From Chamaecyparis obtusa (Eukaryota > Streptophyta > Pinopsida > Cupressales > Cupressaceae), in contig BSBK01000873.1 of the NCBI GenBank assembly GCA_027943335.1, positions 925,501 to 989,500 on the forward strand: a stretch of DNA of 64,000 bases. The letters run 5' to 3'. The notes under the pieces are model-generated. The model was not told the DNA's origin. It saw nothing but the letters and a program-made list of their open reading frames with translations, and did not search any database. Positions 24,468-35,227 of the stretch are shown here, piece by piece. Both the position numbers and the translations under genes were made by a program. Position 1 is the stretch's first letter. Every line of letters begins with the position of its first letter.

Positions 24468-24546
24468 GGAGACTCCGTAGTTAAGTGCGCTCGAGCTGGA
24501 GTAGTACTGGGATGGGTGACCTCCCGTGATGTCCCAGTGCTTCACC
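24468..24546 (+). pseudogene. 5S rRNA-like segment, copy 1
   Basis: Reads 'actccgtagttaag' (box A region), 'gagtagtactgggatggg' and 'tgacctccc', which correspond in order to the internal polymerase III promoter (box A, intermediate element, box C) of plant 5S rRNA genes. It closes with 'cagtgcttcacc'. The 5' third of 5S is not recognisable, so it is not a functional 5S gene. Confidence 0.8.
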
Positions 24547-24832
24547 TGTGTGAGCATCACCTAGATGCAATGAAGACTAAGTGTTCCATTCATTCTCATG
24601 AGAGATGGGTTCATGTGAACCACTACTCGTGAGACATGGGTCAATGAGTTTGACTCAGAAAACTACACAGTTGAATCCTGATAGCAATATCACAATTTGA
24701 CTTGTTGTGGAAAATGTTTCCTACTTTCAATTGATGAGCTTAAGGGGCCTTCTAATGAATGGTTCATAAGGCACAACACTTGCTGAAGGTTTTGCAAATG
24801 GGATTGCAAGTAGAGTGGGTTAAACCATGGAG

Positions 24833-24910
24833 GAAACTCCGCAATTAAGTGCACTTGAGCTAGAGTAGTACTGGGATGGGTGACCAAACAGGAAGTCTCG
24901 GTGCTTCACC
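24833..24910 (+). pseudogene. 5S rRNA-like segment, copy 2
   Basis: The same 5S-derived stretch 364 bp further on: 'actccgcaattaag', 'gagtagtactgggatggg' and 'tgacc', then a diverged 'aaacaggaagtctcggtgc'. The promoter-core part is better kept than the rest. Confidence 0.8.
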
Positions 24911-25999
24911 TCTGTGAGCATCACCTAGATGCAATGAGTGCTAAATGTTCCATTCATTCTCATGAGAGATGGGTTCATGTGAACCACTACTCATGATACA
25001 TGGGTCAATGAGTTTGACTCAAAAAACTACATGGTTGAATCCTAATAGCAATATCACCAATTAAATCTTTACTAGTTCACAGAATAAATGAACAAAAAAG
25101 GAAGCTCATACGATATACACACAAAAGCTCTGAATCTAGGACAGATACAGCTGTGGGCCTTAAAAAGCTACTTCATTATCTCAAACATTGGGGAGAAGAA
25201 AAAAACCTTTGTCATTCTAAACAAGTAGGGCTATACACTGTGTGTCAAGTAAATTTTGTAAGAGCTTTTATTATCAAAATTTCAATTATATTTCTTGATC
25301 TGGGATGAAGATAATAATGTATTGTAATGTTGGATTCTGAAATATGATCCAAAAATTGATCCTAAAAGTTCTTAGACATGATTTTGACTGGGAAGATCTA
25401 ATGATACCAAAGAATTATAAATTGCTTATTCTAGGTAGTATGTAGTTATATGTATGAGATTATATAAGCATTTATTTTCGGGAGTGATTATAGAATATAT
25501 AAGCAAAAAAGTTAAAGCAGTACCCAAAACCACCATTGAAGTATAGCAACTGATGCTGATTGTCTCCTAGTGCTATTGACTTAGAAAAAGTGATTCTCTC
25601 CGTGCTATTGACATAGAAAAACTGATTATAAAGCTTGCAAAAATCTCTTAGAGCTCTAGGAGCTAAAGCTAGACCCTAAAAGTTAAAATGGGCTTAAAAG
25701 TTCTTTTTAGCTAGTTGGCACCAATGGGGATGCGTCCCCATCAGAAATGCGTTCCTTGGCTGTTCCATAGTATTAATGTTTGAGTTTTTATAATTTGTTT
25801 GACTTGATTCTCATGTGAACTCCGAATTTAAATAATTTAACACAAATGTTATATGTTAACGTTCTACAATGTATATAAGCATGCTTTATCCATGTTTTCA
25901 TATGAATATTTAAAATTTTCCCTATATATTAAAAATTGCCCCTATGTTTTATATGGCCATCTCTTCCATCCCCTTAAATGGCCAAAAAAAAAAATCCAT

Positions 26000-26028
26000 C
26001 CCGTTCCCGTTCCCATTCCCCGTCCCCC
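26000..26028 (-). other. G-quadruplex-type tract in intron 1
   Basis: On the minus (coding) strand five G-runs of 5, 4, 3, 3 and 3 are separated by loops of 2-3 nt (seen on plus as C-runs at 26000-02, 26006-08, 26012-14, 26018-21 and 26024-28). This meets the usual G3+N1-7 pattern and stands out in AT-rich sequence. Confidence 0.75.
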
Positions 26029-26049
26029 GTCCTGGAAACTTAGGGTAAC

Positions 26050-26460
26050 GTAGCTACTTGCTGATATTTTTCAAAAGGGATTCCACTCTTTTTGCCTTCC
26101 ATCCCCTGCTTTCAGTATGCCTTCACCAGAATACTTAGTTGTCATACTCCTTTGGAACCATCAGACTAAAGGGCTTCAAATATTAAAGTTTCAAATTCGA
26201 TATTGTAAGAGATTGCAATGGCCACAAACTTGTGAAATTTATGTATGCTATTAGTTCTACAACTTTAGGAGGAAAATATTAATTTATAACAGAATTGGTT
26301 TCTAGACTTTCCACAGCCCTGCTGAGTAGATCATCAGATTTCTTGAGTCCCTGAGTACACATTGAAACTTCTATTTGATTTGTATTCACTTTATAAGTTA
26401 GAAGTGGAGACCAAGTACTTGTAAAATGTGAGCCTTTACCAAAATACCAAACTAGGCTGC
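26050..26460. repeat. Dispersed direct repeat, copy B
   Basis: Second copy of the block at 23400-23830, same orientation, moderately diverged. Confidence 0.85.
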
Positions 26461-26651
26461 CTATTTAAGTATAGCAACTGATCCTAGGCTGACCATTTAA
26501 CTATAGCAACTGATCCTGATTCTCTACTAGTGTTATTGACTTAGCAAAAGTGATTACATATAAAGCTACAACATCGGGTGCCATGGTACACAAGGCATTA
26601 AAGGCATTGAATTCACAAAACAAAAATTAGAGAAAGAGCAGGGGAACTAAC

Positions 26652-27053
26652 TGATCTGTCCAGATGACGAGCAACTGTTCTCAGAATTGTTTCTTCGTTG
26701 GCTGATCCATTTCCAATCATTGCTTCAGCTTCCATAGATAAAAAAATTCTCACGTTTCTTCTGCTGTTTTTCCTGGTCACCTTGGTAGAATTGATATTAG
26801 ATTTTTCCAAAAGAAAATGTGTTGAAAGCGGAGATTGTCTATTGACATTAAAATGTATATTGGCAGCGCAACATTTCAATTTGGGATTGAAATTAAAACC
26901 CTGCAATTTGGCACTGGTATTGTTCTTTGCTATTTGAAATGTATATGAAGTGGCAATGTGCTTTCTTGTGGGTATTGATGCAGTTGGTGTGGTGGGTACT
27001 GGTACTGCCATTGATAGTGCCAAACACCCTTCTGCTTCGGGATAACTGGGCAA
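26652..27053 (-). CDS. LPP-epsilon-like phosphatase, exon 1 (plastid transit peptide)
   Basis: 134 codons from ATG 27053 to a phase-0 donor (GTTAGT, 26646-26651). The N-terminal ~105 residues are rich in Ser, Thr, Asn, Lys and Arg and poor in acidic residues, as in chloroplast transit peptides. A second Met at residue 15 (27011, MAVPVPTTPTAS) is the more typical transit-peptide start. The exon ends with LRTVARHLDRS, which joins in phase to TKWVLLAVLV of exon 2 and aligns with the region just before the first membrane span of plastid LPP-epsilon proteins. It lies 5.8 kb from exon 2. The frame continuing past the donor (VSSPALSLIFVL) is taken to be intron read-through. Assignment to the same gene is inferred from phase, strand and fit. 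Confidence 0.68.
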
Positions 27054-29600
27054 ATATGCACACTGAAAGTTTTAAGAGAGAAATTTTGTCAATGAAGAAG
27101 ATGGACTAGTCTAACCGAAGAAAAAATTTAAAAAAGAAAAACTGTTGTAGTTGACCAAATTTTTACACCGCAGGCTGGATTTCCACGAGACTGAATGCCA
27201 GACTCAACGTATAGAAGTGATAAAAACCTAATTTAACGGGCGGCCCTAGTTGTCGAGTGAAAAAAAAAATATTTTAAAAGTATATCATAGATTTGATATT
27301 TAGAATATTATGATATTATGGGTATAGTTTGTCCCATAAATTTCATTTCTTATGTTTTGGTATTCTGAAGATTTGATTGTTTATGGGTAAGAAGTTTCAT
27401 TAATATTTTAATTAGATTTTTTGGAGAGACAAAATGAAGTGTTTAAAATTTGTCTTTTACTGAGGTTGGACGGTATATTGCTATAACATTTCATGATGGA
27501 AGATTGAAGGATGAAATTCCTTTCATTAATCTCAGTCGAAGTTTGAAATGTAGAAGCATCTAGCTACTAGAGCAATCTTGTATCAATTTAAAATAAAAAT
27601 AATAAAAATGACATTTCTTTGTTTTAAATGTACTTTATTAGTTTTTTAAATATAGTGTAAAGGCATAAGTCTGAAACAAGTGCTACTAGTCACTTATAAT
27701 AAATTGAGAGAAATTTGAATAAATGTATTAGAATATTTAGAAGAATTTTAAAACAAAATAGTTATAAGATTTAACAAGTGCTATGTGATGGCCTGAATAT
27801 TATAATAAATATAATAATAGTTGTTGTTAATACTGTAATAAAGTAATAAATACAATATAATAAAGTTATAAATATAATAGCATAAACATATTTGTAGTGT
27901 TAACAATAGAACAATAGTTTACAATAGAACAATAGTTTGAATAAATTGATTGTTAGACTATAAGTATAAAAGTGAAATTATAAAATTGAGGTTATATATT
28001 TTATTTTGGTACATTGTACTTTATTTTAATTTTGAGAAAATGACATTACATTAGAAATAATAAAATATATTGTAATATTATCTAATTATATTTGACTTAT
28101 CTCAAAAATTATTTTTAATATAAAGCATTAAGATTGGAAGAAGACTACAAAATGGAAAATATTATATATAAAATTATGCTATGGGGATGAACACTAAAAT
28201 GTTTATAAAATGTAATGTTAAATATGTGATAATACAACAAAATAAATTTATAAGACCAAATCAATTGAACCAATCATAATTGAAATAAGTAATTTATATA
28301 ATATATTAGATTAATAAATAAATTTGTAAACTTTAGAAATATTTGATTAACCAAAAACTAATTATTTATAATTGATTGATTGGTGCAAAACTAATTCTTG
28401 TACACATGTCAATGCAATATACCAACCTAAACAAATACAATAATACATATCACCGTATTTATATTTATAAAGTTTAACCAAATCATCATAACTAGTTATC
28501 ATTTGTTATAGTTGAAACTATAAACTCTAATATATATCTATTTTAACTAATTTTCATAGATTATTAATCATTACATGTGTCCATTCAAAAAATTTGAAAC
28601 TAAAACTTGATTATAAGATCACTTGCGTTAATTCCTAAATTATTTATTTCGTTATAAGTAATTTTACTTTTCTTAGTTGTGCTAGATGTCAATCAACGTA
28701 TCTTAAAGGTCATATTCATACTACTCTCAGAATCTAAAGAGATCGAATGATGCTAAAACTATAGTGGAAACAAATGTGACATTTAAAACTGAAAAAAACA
28801 AGAATAAAAATAATAATAATTGAATGTATGGAAATACCGTTGCCCAAAAATAATAATAAAAACGATAGTTGAATAGAAGATTAGGTATTGGATGAGAATC
28901 ATTAATTTGGTTGAGGAGAATCTATTTAAGGAAAAAGACGAAATGTTAAATTTATAGAATTGAAATGATAATTGATGTTTTTTTTCATTGACAGCTTTTG
29001 TTGTTGTTGTGTGACTGTGTTGTTTTCTCAACTTATGTTTTTTTTATTTTTTAAATAAAAAATTTAAAATATGAGTCTATATGGTTGAATGAAGGTCTAG
29101 ATTTTGATGGTCATCCTTATCTGTCATATGATTTTCTTTTATGATAGTTTGGTTATTTTAATGTCTTTCATTTTATAAGTGTTGATTGTCAAAAAAAAAT
29201 TATAAATAATTTAATAAATTGTTTTAAATTTTAATATTTTATTTTTAATAAAATTGTGCAAATAATCTAATAACTAATGAAAATTCTTGGTGATATTAAT
29301 TTATTATATAGATATAAATATTTTAAAATTTGGAAAAAATTCTAAATCAATAATAATACTTTTGTGTGATAAAAAAAATATAAAATTAGAAAATAATTAT
29401 ATATTAAAATATGTATACTGCATACTAATATTTTAAATTGGTAAAATAAGTTTCTAAAATTTATATATTATTTTTTAAAAAGATTTTAAATTAATATAAA
29501 TATATAATAAACAAAGTAGAAATATATATTATTAAACAATACATATTTATAGTATTAAATAAAATAAGTTATATTGTCTATAACAAATTTTGATGGTTTG
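27054..29600. other. Extremely AT-rich stretch, no gene seen
   Basis: From about 27250 to 29600 the sequence is dominated by A/T runs with no frame above chance length and no recognisable element. The first ~150 bp should contain the promoter of the minus-strand phosphatase gene. I see no clear TATA box there. Confidence 0.6.
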
Positions 29601-30250
29601 CTAATAAATTTAAGGAAGATTGAGGCAACTAGGCCCTACACATGAAGAAGCATTGGAAGTAGATAATAGTCAAGGCTTCCCTCTCTTTGGATTGAAGGAA
29701 GCTTTTGATTATAGTGAGATGAAGTAGTCGGGTTCGCTTGTTCCCCACTTGGGTCATTCCCAAAAGATTGCTCTCTTGGCAGGACCTCTAAAGGTAAATG
29801 CAAGAAAGTAAAGAATGGATAGCTAATGGAGGTCAATATTTTTTATTTTCCACAAGGAAAAGAGCACTCTCCTACTCCATAGTTTCTTCCAAGCACATCA
29901 AACACATGTTCATTTACCCAAGATTCCTTTTACAAGTGACAAACTAAGTAGGTCAAGATTTCTTGTTCATTCTCTTAGAGGTAAAGAACATACTCTCCTA
30001 CCACTCAACTAATCACAAGAAAAGAAGTCTTTCTAATTAAAACTAGGTGTCTAGAAAGCCAAATCTATGAAAGCACAATGTTTAAACTTGTGTCTCCAAG
30101 GTAACTTGCAGCAAGCTTTAATAGTCTCAAGATATGTATTTGGAAAGTGTCCTACAAATAGGTTGCATGGATTTCCTTCATGTTTTTGTTACCTACAACA
30201 ACAAAAAATCATCAATCAGTAATTAGATTTAAAAAATTGTATATAAATTT

Positions 30251-30544
30251 AAACAAGCTACGGAAACAGTCATACGCACTATAGAAAATGTCATACACAC
30301 TACAAAAACTATCGTACGCACTACAAAAAATATTGTATGCACTACAAAAATTGTTGTACACGCTACAGAAACTGTTGCATGCACTATAAAAACTTTTATA
30401 CATGCTACAAAAATTATTGTACGTGCTACAAAAATTGTTGTATGCACTACATAAATTATTGTACGCACTATAGAAATAGTCAAATGTGCTAAAACGGTGA
30501 TTAAAAGTGTTAAAATTCTCATAAAAGGTGTCAGAACATTATAG
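30251..30544 (-). repeat. 21-bp minisatellite, 14 units
   Basis: Fourteen consecutive units of exactly 21 bp, starting at 30251, 30272, 30293 and so on to 30524, with the core 'gcactacaaaaattgttgta'. The middle units are the best kept and the right-hand ones decay. Because 21 is a multiple of three, the minus-strand frame 30229-30522 shows a seven-residue periodicity (VVRTIIF-like). I take this as a by-product of the repeat rather than a protein. Confidence 0.9.
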
Positions 30545-30795
30545 GCTACACGTTGGGAAAAATTTAGACAGAAGATAGGAGGGTATTTACATGCGTCATT
30601 TTGGATCTTGTATGTGCTATTTCATCTTGTAAACCTGCTCTTTTATTTGGTGAATGTGTTAGAATAGAGCTTGTACACATTTTTTTAAATCTTTCAAAAG
30701 TGCTATTTAACCGGCAAAATGATAAAAATCTGCAAAGAATTGAAATATAAACATCCAATTTTTTTTCAAGAATTTCAAAAGCACTTGAGGCATAA

Positions 30796-30813
30796 GCCCT
30801 ACAGTGGGCGCCA
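30796..30813 (-). promoter_or_regulatory. Gypsy primer-binding site (minus strand)
   Basis: The reverse complement reads TGGCGCCCACTGTAGGGC, two mismatches from the PBS of the young element at 51749-51766. It lies six bases from the LTR end, as expected for a 5' LTR-PBS junction. Confidence 0.85.
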
Positions 30814-31684
30814 AAAATGTGTAGTTAAATATTGGTATTCAAACTATAATGCAACCAACACTCAATAAACCATTAGCTCAAGAATTTAACTATAAGAGTC
30901 GATATCAAATGAACCAATTAAACACTTAAAAGCGATTTATTGCTTCCTAGTTGAAGTGAGTTTAATCCTTTTGTGATGCTCATCATATTGGCACGAAGGA
31001 TTAGTGACTTGACTACTCCAAAATAGAACATTCAAATGCAAATGCAAAGCTAGCAATGAAACTAGAATGCAAGATTAACAAAGCTAAAATGAGAGGAAAC
31101 TAGATTAACAATGTAATTGTATACTAGAAAATGAATGAAGCTAACAATGCAAGAGAGATATGAGCATATAAATGAAAAAAAAAACTAAGAAACTAGGAAC
31201 TCAAAATAGCAAGATTACTCTAGAATGCAAGAATGCAAATCACTAAGATGCAAATGATCAAGATTGGAACCCTTGAGCCAAGGAAGAGCTTCTTTTTTAA
31301 AGGAAATGCCTCAAAATGAAGGGTAGAGATTAAGAGGCAAAATATGTGGGATTGAAATTAAGAGGCAAAAAGAGAATGATGCTAGGTTAGGTAGAAATGA
31401 GTGGTGAGGATTAAGAGGCAAAAGAGATGTTACGTAGAATAAGACAAAATAACAATTTTGAAATCACTAATCCCCTTTAATTGCTAATTAATCAGGATTA
31501 AGTATGTGCACACATGTGAATGTGTTCTTTTAATAAAAAAGTGTATAAAATTTATATTGAAAGTAATATTATAGAAATTAAATAAATATGCAAACTCTAG
31601 AAATTAGACTATTGTATAAAGGTCGATGCACAAAGTTGATTGCCAATTCTGCAGAAGTTCACGACCAAAAAAATTTGACACAAG

Positions 31685-31766
31685 AAATGGGCACCCATTT
31701 TTTAAAAATTGGGTGCCTGTTTAGGTTTGGGAGCCTGGTCCATATTTAAAAAATGGGCACCCATTT
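31685..31766 (-). repeat. Two copies of a 16-bp palindrome in the LTR
   Basis: AAATGGGCACCCATTT occurs at 31685-31700 and 31751-31766, with a diverged 'aaatgagcacccattt' at about 31807. The sense-strand form AAATGGGTGCCCATTT also occurs in the leader of the young element at 52157-52172. Confidence 0.8.
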
Positions 31767-32392
31767 AATAATCAGGTACATGTTTTGTATCAAGTAACCA
31801 AAGCAAAATGAGCACCCATTTTTTTAAAATCGATTACCCATATTCTAAATATATTCATTTTTTTGTTTAAACCATTTTCCAAGTCATTTTCACAACTTGG
31901 AAAATGGGATCACATTTTACAGAGTACAGGTGCCCGTTTCAGTTGCTACTGTCAACCCCCTCAGCCAGTTTTCTCATGATTCCAGGGACGTACCATTGTT
32001 TTTATTATATCTCTTTATTTTTTATTATTATTTTTATTAAAAAATATAGTTTCATGTTATTTTTAATTTAAAAATGTAGTTTAATGTTGTTTTCTAATTT
32101 ATCATATAAATTTAATTAAATTTTATGTTTTAATTAGTTATTTTAATTTGAATTTAATTTATAAATTATCATACCAAACTAGAAAACTATTTAAACTTTA
32201 CCCTAGGTAGAAAACAAAAATGTAAACCTAGACACAATTGAATTACGAAACCCTAAGAAGAAAACAAAAATATAAATCTAGACATGTAACTAAAATAAGA
32301 AACTATAGGTAGAAAAAAAATTTAACCTAAACACAACAAAAATAAAAAATTGTACCTATAGAAAACGTAAACCAGGCAACAACCAAAACAAG

Positions 32393-32394
<2 letters not shown>

Positions 32395-32458
<64 letters not shown>
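32395..32458. repeat. (TC)32 microsatellite
   Basis: 64 bp of uninterrupted TC dinucleotides; GAGA-type on the element's sense strand. Confidence 0.97.
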
Positions 32459-32462
<4 letters not shown>

Positions 32463-32699
32463 AAACATGTTCCAAATCAAAACCTTTCAAAACATAGAGA
32501 TTTAAAAACATCAAAAAACTTGGAATCTTTTTTCAACCTTAGGTGTATTCCTAAAGAAAAACATTTTCATTAGTCTTGATTGTCTTGTATTATGTTTCAG
32601 GTGTTTTACTATGATATGCAGATCTACATGATTCTATCTCCTATATGCTTTGTTTTATGCTTTTCAGAATGCACATGTTCTATTTATGCTTATATGGTT

Positions 32700-33470
32700 G
32701 TCTTATGTATGACATAGAATAGATGAATGGATGGAAGATGATTTTAATGATTCTTGTAATGATTAATGATATGATATTTATGGATATATGGATATATTTA
32801 TTTGGATAACATGATGGATATATGTAATGGATTTGAATGTAGTGGATTTATGGTATGCAAATGTGATGTTAAATGTGATGGACCTAAATGATATAATGAA
32901 TATGGATATTTAATGATTTAATGATCCTAAATGTTATATGTGATGAATGATGTTTAATGATAATGCAATGATATATATAATATATGATAAAACTAGATGT
33001 ATGGATTAAAATGAATAATGCAATGTGCCATGTTTTTGAATGAACTAAATGATATGAACCTAATGATGAATTTTCATTTATTTGAATGAAATGATTTATG
33101 GATGCAATGAACATTAATTGAATGCAATAGATATTAATGAATGCACTTAATGGATATTATTTAAAGAATGCACACTAAATGAGATGAAACTTTTAAAGTT
33201 GAATGAAACCTAATGCAATGAACTTAATCGAATTGGATTATTAAATGAATGCAACCTAATGCACTTAATGTAATGAACTTTATGTAAGAAATAAATGATG
33301 AATGCAACTTAATACAATTAATGTTTATGAAAATGATGTAAACTAATATGTAATGAACTTAGATTAAAATGAATGAAAACTAATACAAAGAATCTAATTG
33401 AGCTATAGGGTGGAAAAATCTTAAATGAATGCAATATAACATGAATCTAACACATGAAAGGGAACTAATG
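32700..33470. repeat. Degenerate ATG-rich low-complexity array
   Basis: Nearly 800 bp built from variants of 'aatgaatgcaatg' and 'taatgaac', with C depleted on the plus strand throughout. It looks like a decayed short-unit repeat inside the long LTR. The many start codons are a composition effect. Confidence 0.6.
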
Positions 33471-33560
33471 AAATGCACCCTTTTTTTTATTGTTTTTGAG
33501 TTCCAACACACTCGATCACATATAGTTTTTTATGCTCATTTGATTTTTTATTTGACTACA

Positions 33561-33579
33561 CCCCCTTTCCATTTTCCTC
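33561..33579 (-). other. Polypurine tract of the Tat element
   Basis: On the minus strand GAGGAAAATGGAAAGGGGG directly abuts the LTR start TGTAGT. Confidence 0.75.
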
Positions 33580-35227
33580 TTGCAATTTAATTTTTGAAGC
33601 TAAGAAAGGCAAAATACATTAAATGTATTTAATCTAGGATGTATGCAACTAACTGTCACTATTCAAAAATTTGGAGCTTATAATCATTATTGAGCAGTTT
33701 TTGGAATCCTGTTTTAGTACAATCATCACTAGCTCAACTATGATGATACAAATACTTCTTTCACCTCTTTCAATGCTTTTCCATCTATTTTTGGTACGAC
33801 TATCACTTATTGAAGTCAATCATGAGAGTGTGAATACCGATTTTGTCAGATTCTATGTTGCGAGTGAATTTTGGTATTATGATATTGAACATCAAAATAT
33901 CCAAGGTATCATTTTGCGTAAACAAACAAAAATCTTAGTTTCATCAATGATTCTTTGGTGATCATGTCCTTAGACAAATAATACATGCTTTAAAACTTTG
34001 ATCTTAAGATAGTCAGTCAAAAATCAATAAAATATCATGCTTTCATCATAGCTTGTCTAGTTTAAAACTTTCATCAATTCTCTAGAAAGACATGATTTCA
34101 TCAATCAAGTCAACACTTTAGAAAAAAAATTTGCAATGTTTTCCAAATCCATATTTCAAGTGTAGTTCCATCCATTTCATACTTTTAATCCTGATAAAGA
34201 TAGGGTCGTGTAAGATTTCAGATCAAATTTTACATTTGGTTTCAAATTGGATTAGAATTAAGACTTGATTGAGCGTTTCACTTGCATTTTGATGAATTGA
34301 TTTGATGACTGATTAAAATTTTCTTTTGATGTTCATCCTTCCTCCTTTAGAGTAGATTGCCCCCAATTTGAAATGATTACAATGTTGGACTTAGGACAAT
34401 TTGCAGATTAGGTGACCCAAATCTTTAGGTACTTGCAAATGCAACTGTGGGGTTTTATTATGCAATATATACAAATGCTAGTGAATGCGATATTTACAAG
34501 GATGACTGCTAGATATGCGAATGACTTGGACTTTCAATGGCGCCTATTTACTAGGTTTTCACCGATTGAATGGATCTTGCTTTCTTTTTTCTATTTTTAA
34601 AGCTTTTTCATTTTTTTTCTACCAAGGTGCCTATTTGCTAGGTTTTCACCAAGGCACTTTTTCTCTTTTTTTAAATTTTTTTTTAGTTTCTCTTTTTTCA
34701 ATTTTTTTTTTGTCATATTATCAAGGTACCTATTTGCTAGGTTTTCACCAAGAAAACATCTTTTTGAGGATCATATATGAATGTTTTGGCTTTCTTCATG
34801 TTCAATTTTCCACTATTTTTGACATTTTCTGCATTTTTTATTTGTTTGTTCTTTTCTTCTTTTCAATGTTTTTGGCATTTTCAGGATCTCTTTAACTATA
34901 TACAATAAATAGGATGCTTTCTATCTGATTTTCTAATACTCTTTCTCTTTATCTCTTTCATATGCTTCATGTGTAGAACCTTTTGAGATGAATGCTATTG
35001 ATAGGTTCTTGTAACTCTTCTCCCTCACAACTAGCTAACTTATAGGTGCCTATCCCAAAAGATGAAGTGATCACAAAAGGTCCTAACCAGTTTGCTTCTC
35101 ATTTCCCTTTCTTTTCTCTTTTTGCTTGATTCTTGGGATTCTCTTGCAAAACTAAGTCACCTATTTGGAATGTTCTTGACTTGATATGCTTGTTATAAGT
35201 CCTTGACATTCTATTTTGATATACTTT
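33580..35227 (-). other. Tat element 3' untranslated region with hairpin motifs
   Basis: This lies between the end of integrase and the PPT. It holds three copies (34539-34564, 34623-34658, 34722-34760) of a motif that on the sense strand reads GGTGAAAACCTAGCAAATAG flanked by GGTGCC/GGCACC-like arms. The same motif family is found in the young element at 57057-57988. No gene is seen. Confidence 0.65.

Larger units (their letters stand above)
24283..25060. repeat. Tandem 5S-rRNA-derived repeat, two units of ~360 bp plus a partial third
   Basis: The unit begins at 24283, 24641 and 25005 ('tcaatgag'), giving periods of 358 and 364. Each full unit carries a segment homologous to the 3' two-thirds of plant 5S rRNA. 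The rest of the unit is 'gcaatatcacaatttgac', 'caatggttcataaggcacaac' and 'gagatgggttcatgtgaacc'-like sequence. The layout could be a tandem dimer of a Cassandra-type TRIM LTR, which carry 5S sequence, or a relic of a 5S array. No PBS or PPT is visible to settle it. Confidence 0.7.
20849..26651 (-). other. Intron 1 of the phosphatase gene (about 5.8 kb)
   Basis: It lies between a donor GTTAGT (26646-26651) and an acceptor at 20849. It contains duplicated blocks, a 5S-rRNA-derived tandem repeat and a G-rich tract on the coding strand. No other gene is seen. Long repeat-filled introns are typical of gymnosperm genes. Confidence 0.6.
29610..30819 (-). mobile_element. 5' leader of a second, truncated Tat-type element
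   Basis: On the minus strand this follows the 2.7-kb LTR at 30820-33560. It begins with a PBS (30796-30813) and then runs through leader sequence containing a 21-bp minisatellite (30251-30544). A possible short gag-like frame lies at 29636-29836 (minus). At about 29610 it passes into AT-rich DNA. No pol is present, so it is a truncated copy or what remains after deletion. Confidence 0.6.
30820..33560 (-). repeat. Long Tat-type LTR (2741 bp), minus orientation
   Basis: In minus orientation it starts TGTAGTCAAAT at 33560 directly after a PPT (33561-33579) and ends AACTACA at 30820, giving TGTAGT/ACTACA inverted ends. It serves as the 3' LTR of the Tat element to its right. It is followed by a PBS, so it also looks like the 5' LTR of a second copy. 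It contains a (TC)32 microsatellite, a long ATG-rich degenerate array and two copies of the palindrome AAATGGGCACCCATTT. No second LTR copy is in the window to confirm the ends. Confidence 0.65.

Noticed and set aside
24468..24910. Functional 5S rRNA genes
   Set aside because: Only the 3' two-thirds is recognisable, with substitutions and a diverged end; the 5' third is missing.
30229..30522. 97-codon minus-strand frame with seven-residue repeats, resembling a repetitive membrane protein
   Set aside because: It is fully explained by the 21-bp minisatellite, whose period keeps any frame open; no start context or family match.
30251..30544. Regular short repeats suggestive of a CRISPR array
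   Set aside because: The units are contiguous with no unique spacers, and the sequence is plant nuclear DNA.
34515..34895. 126-codon hydrophobic plus-strand frame as a membrane protein
   Set aside because: It is antisense to the Tat 3' region; its repeats (GAYLLGFHQG) come from the hairpin motif copies and T-runs.
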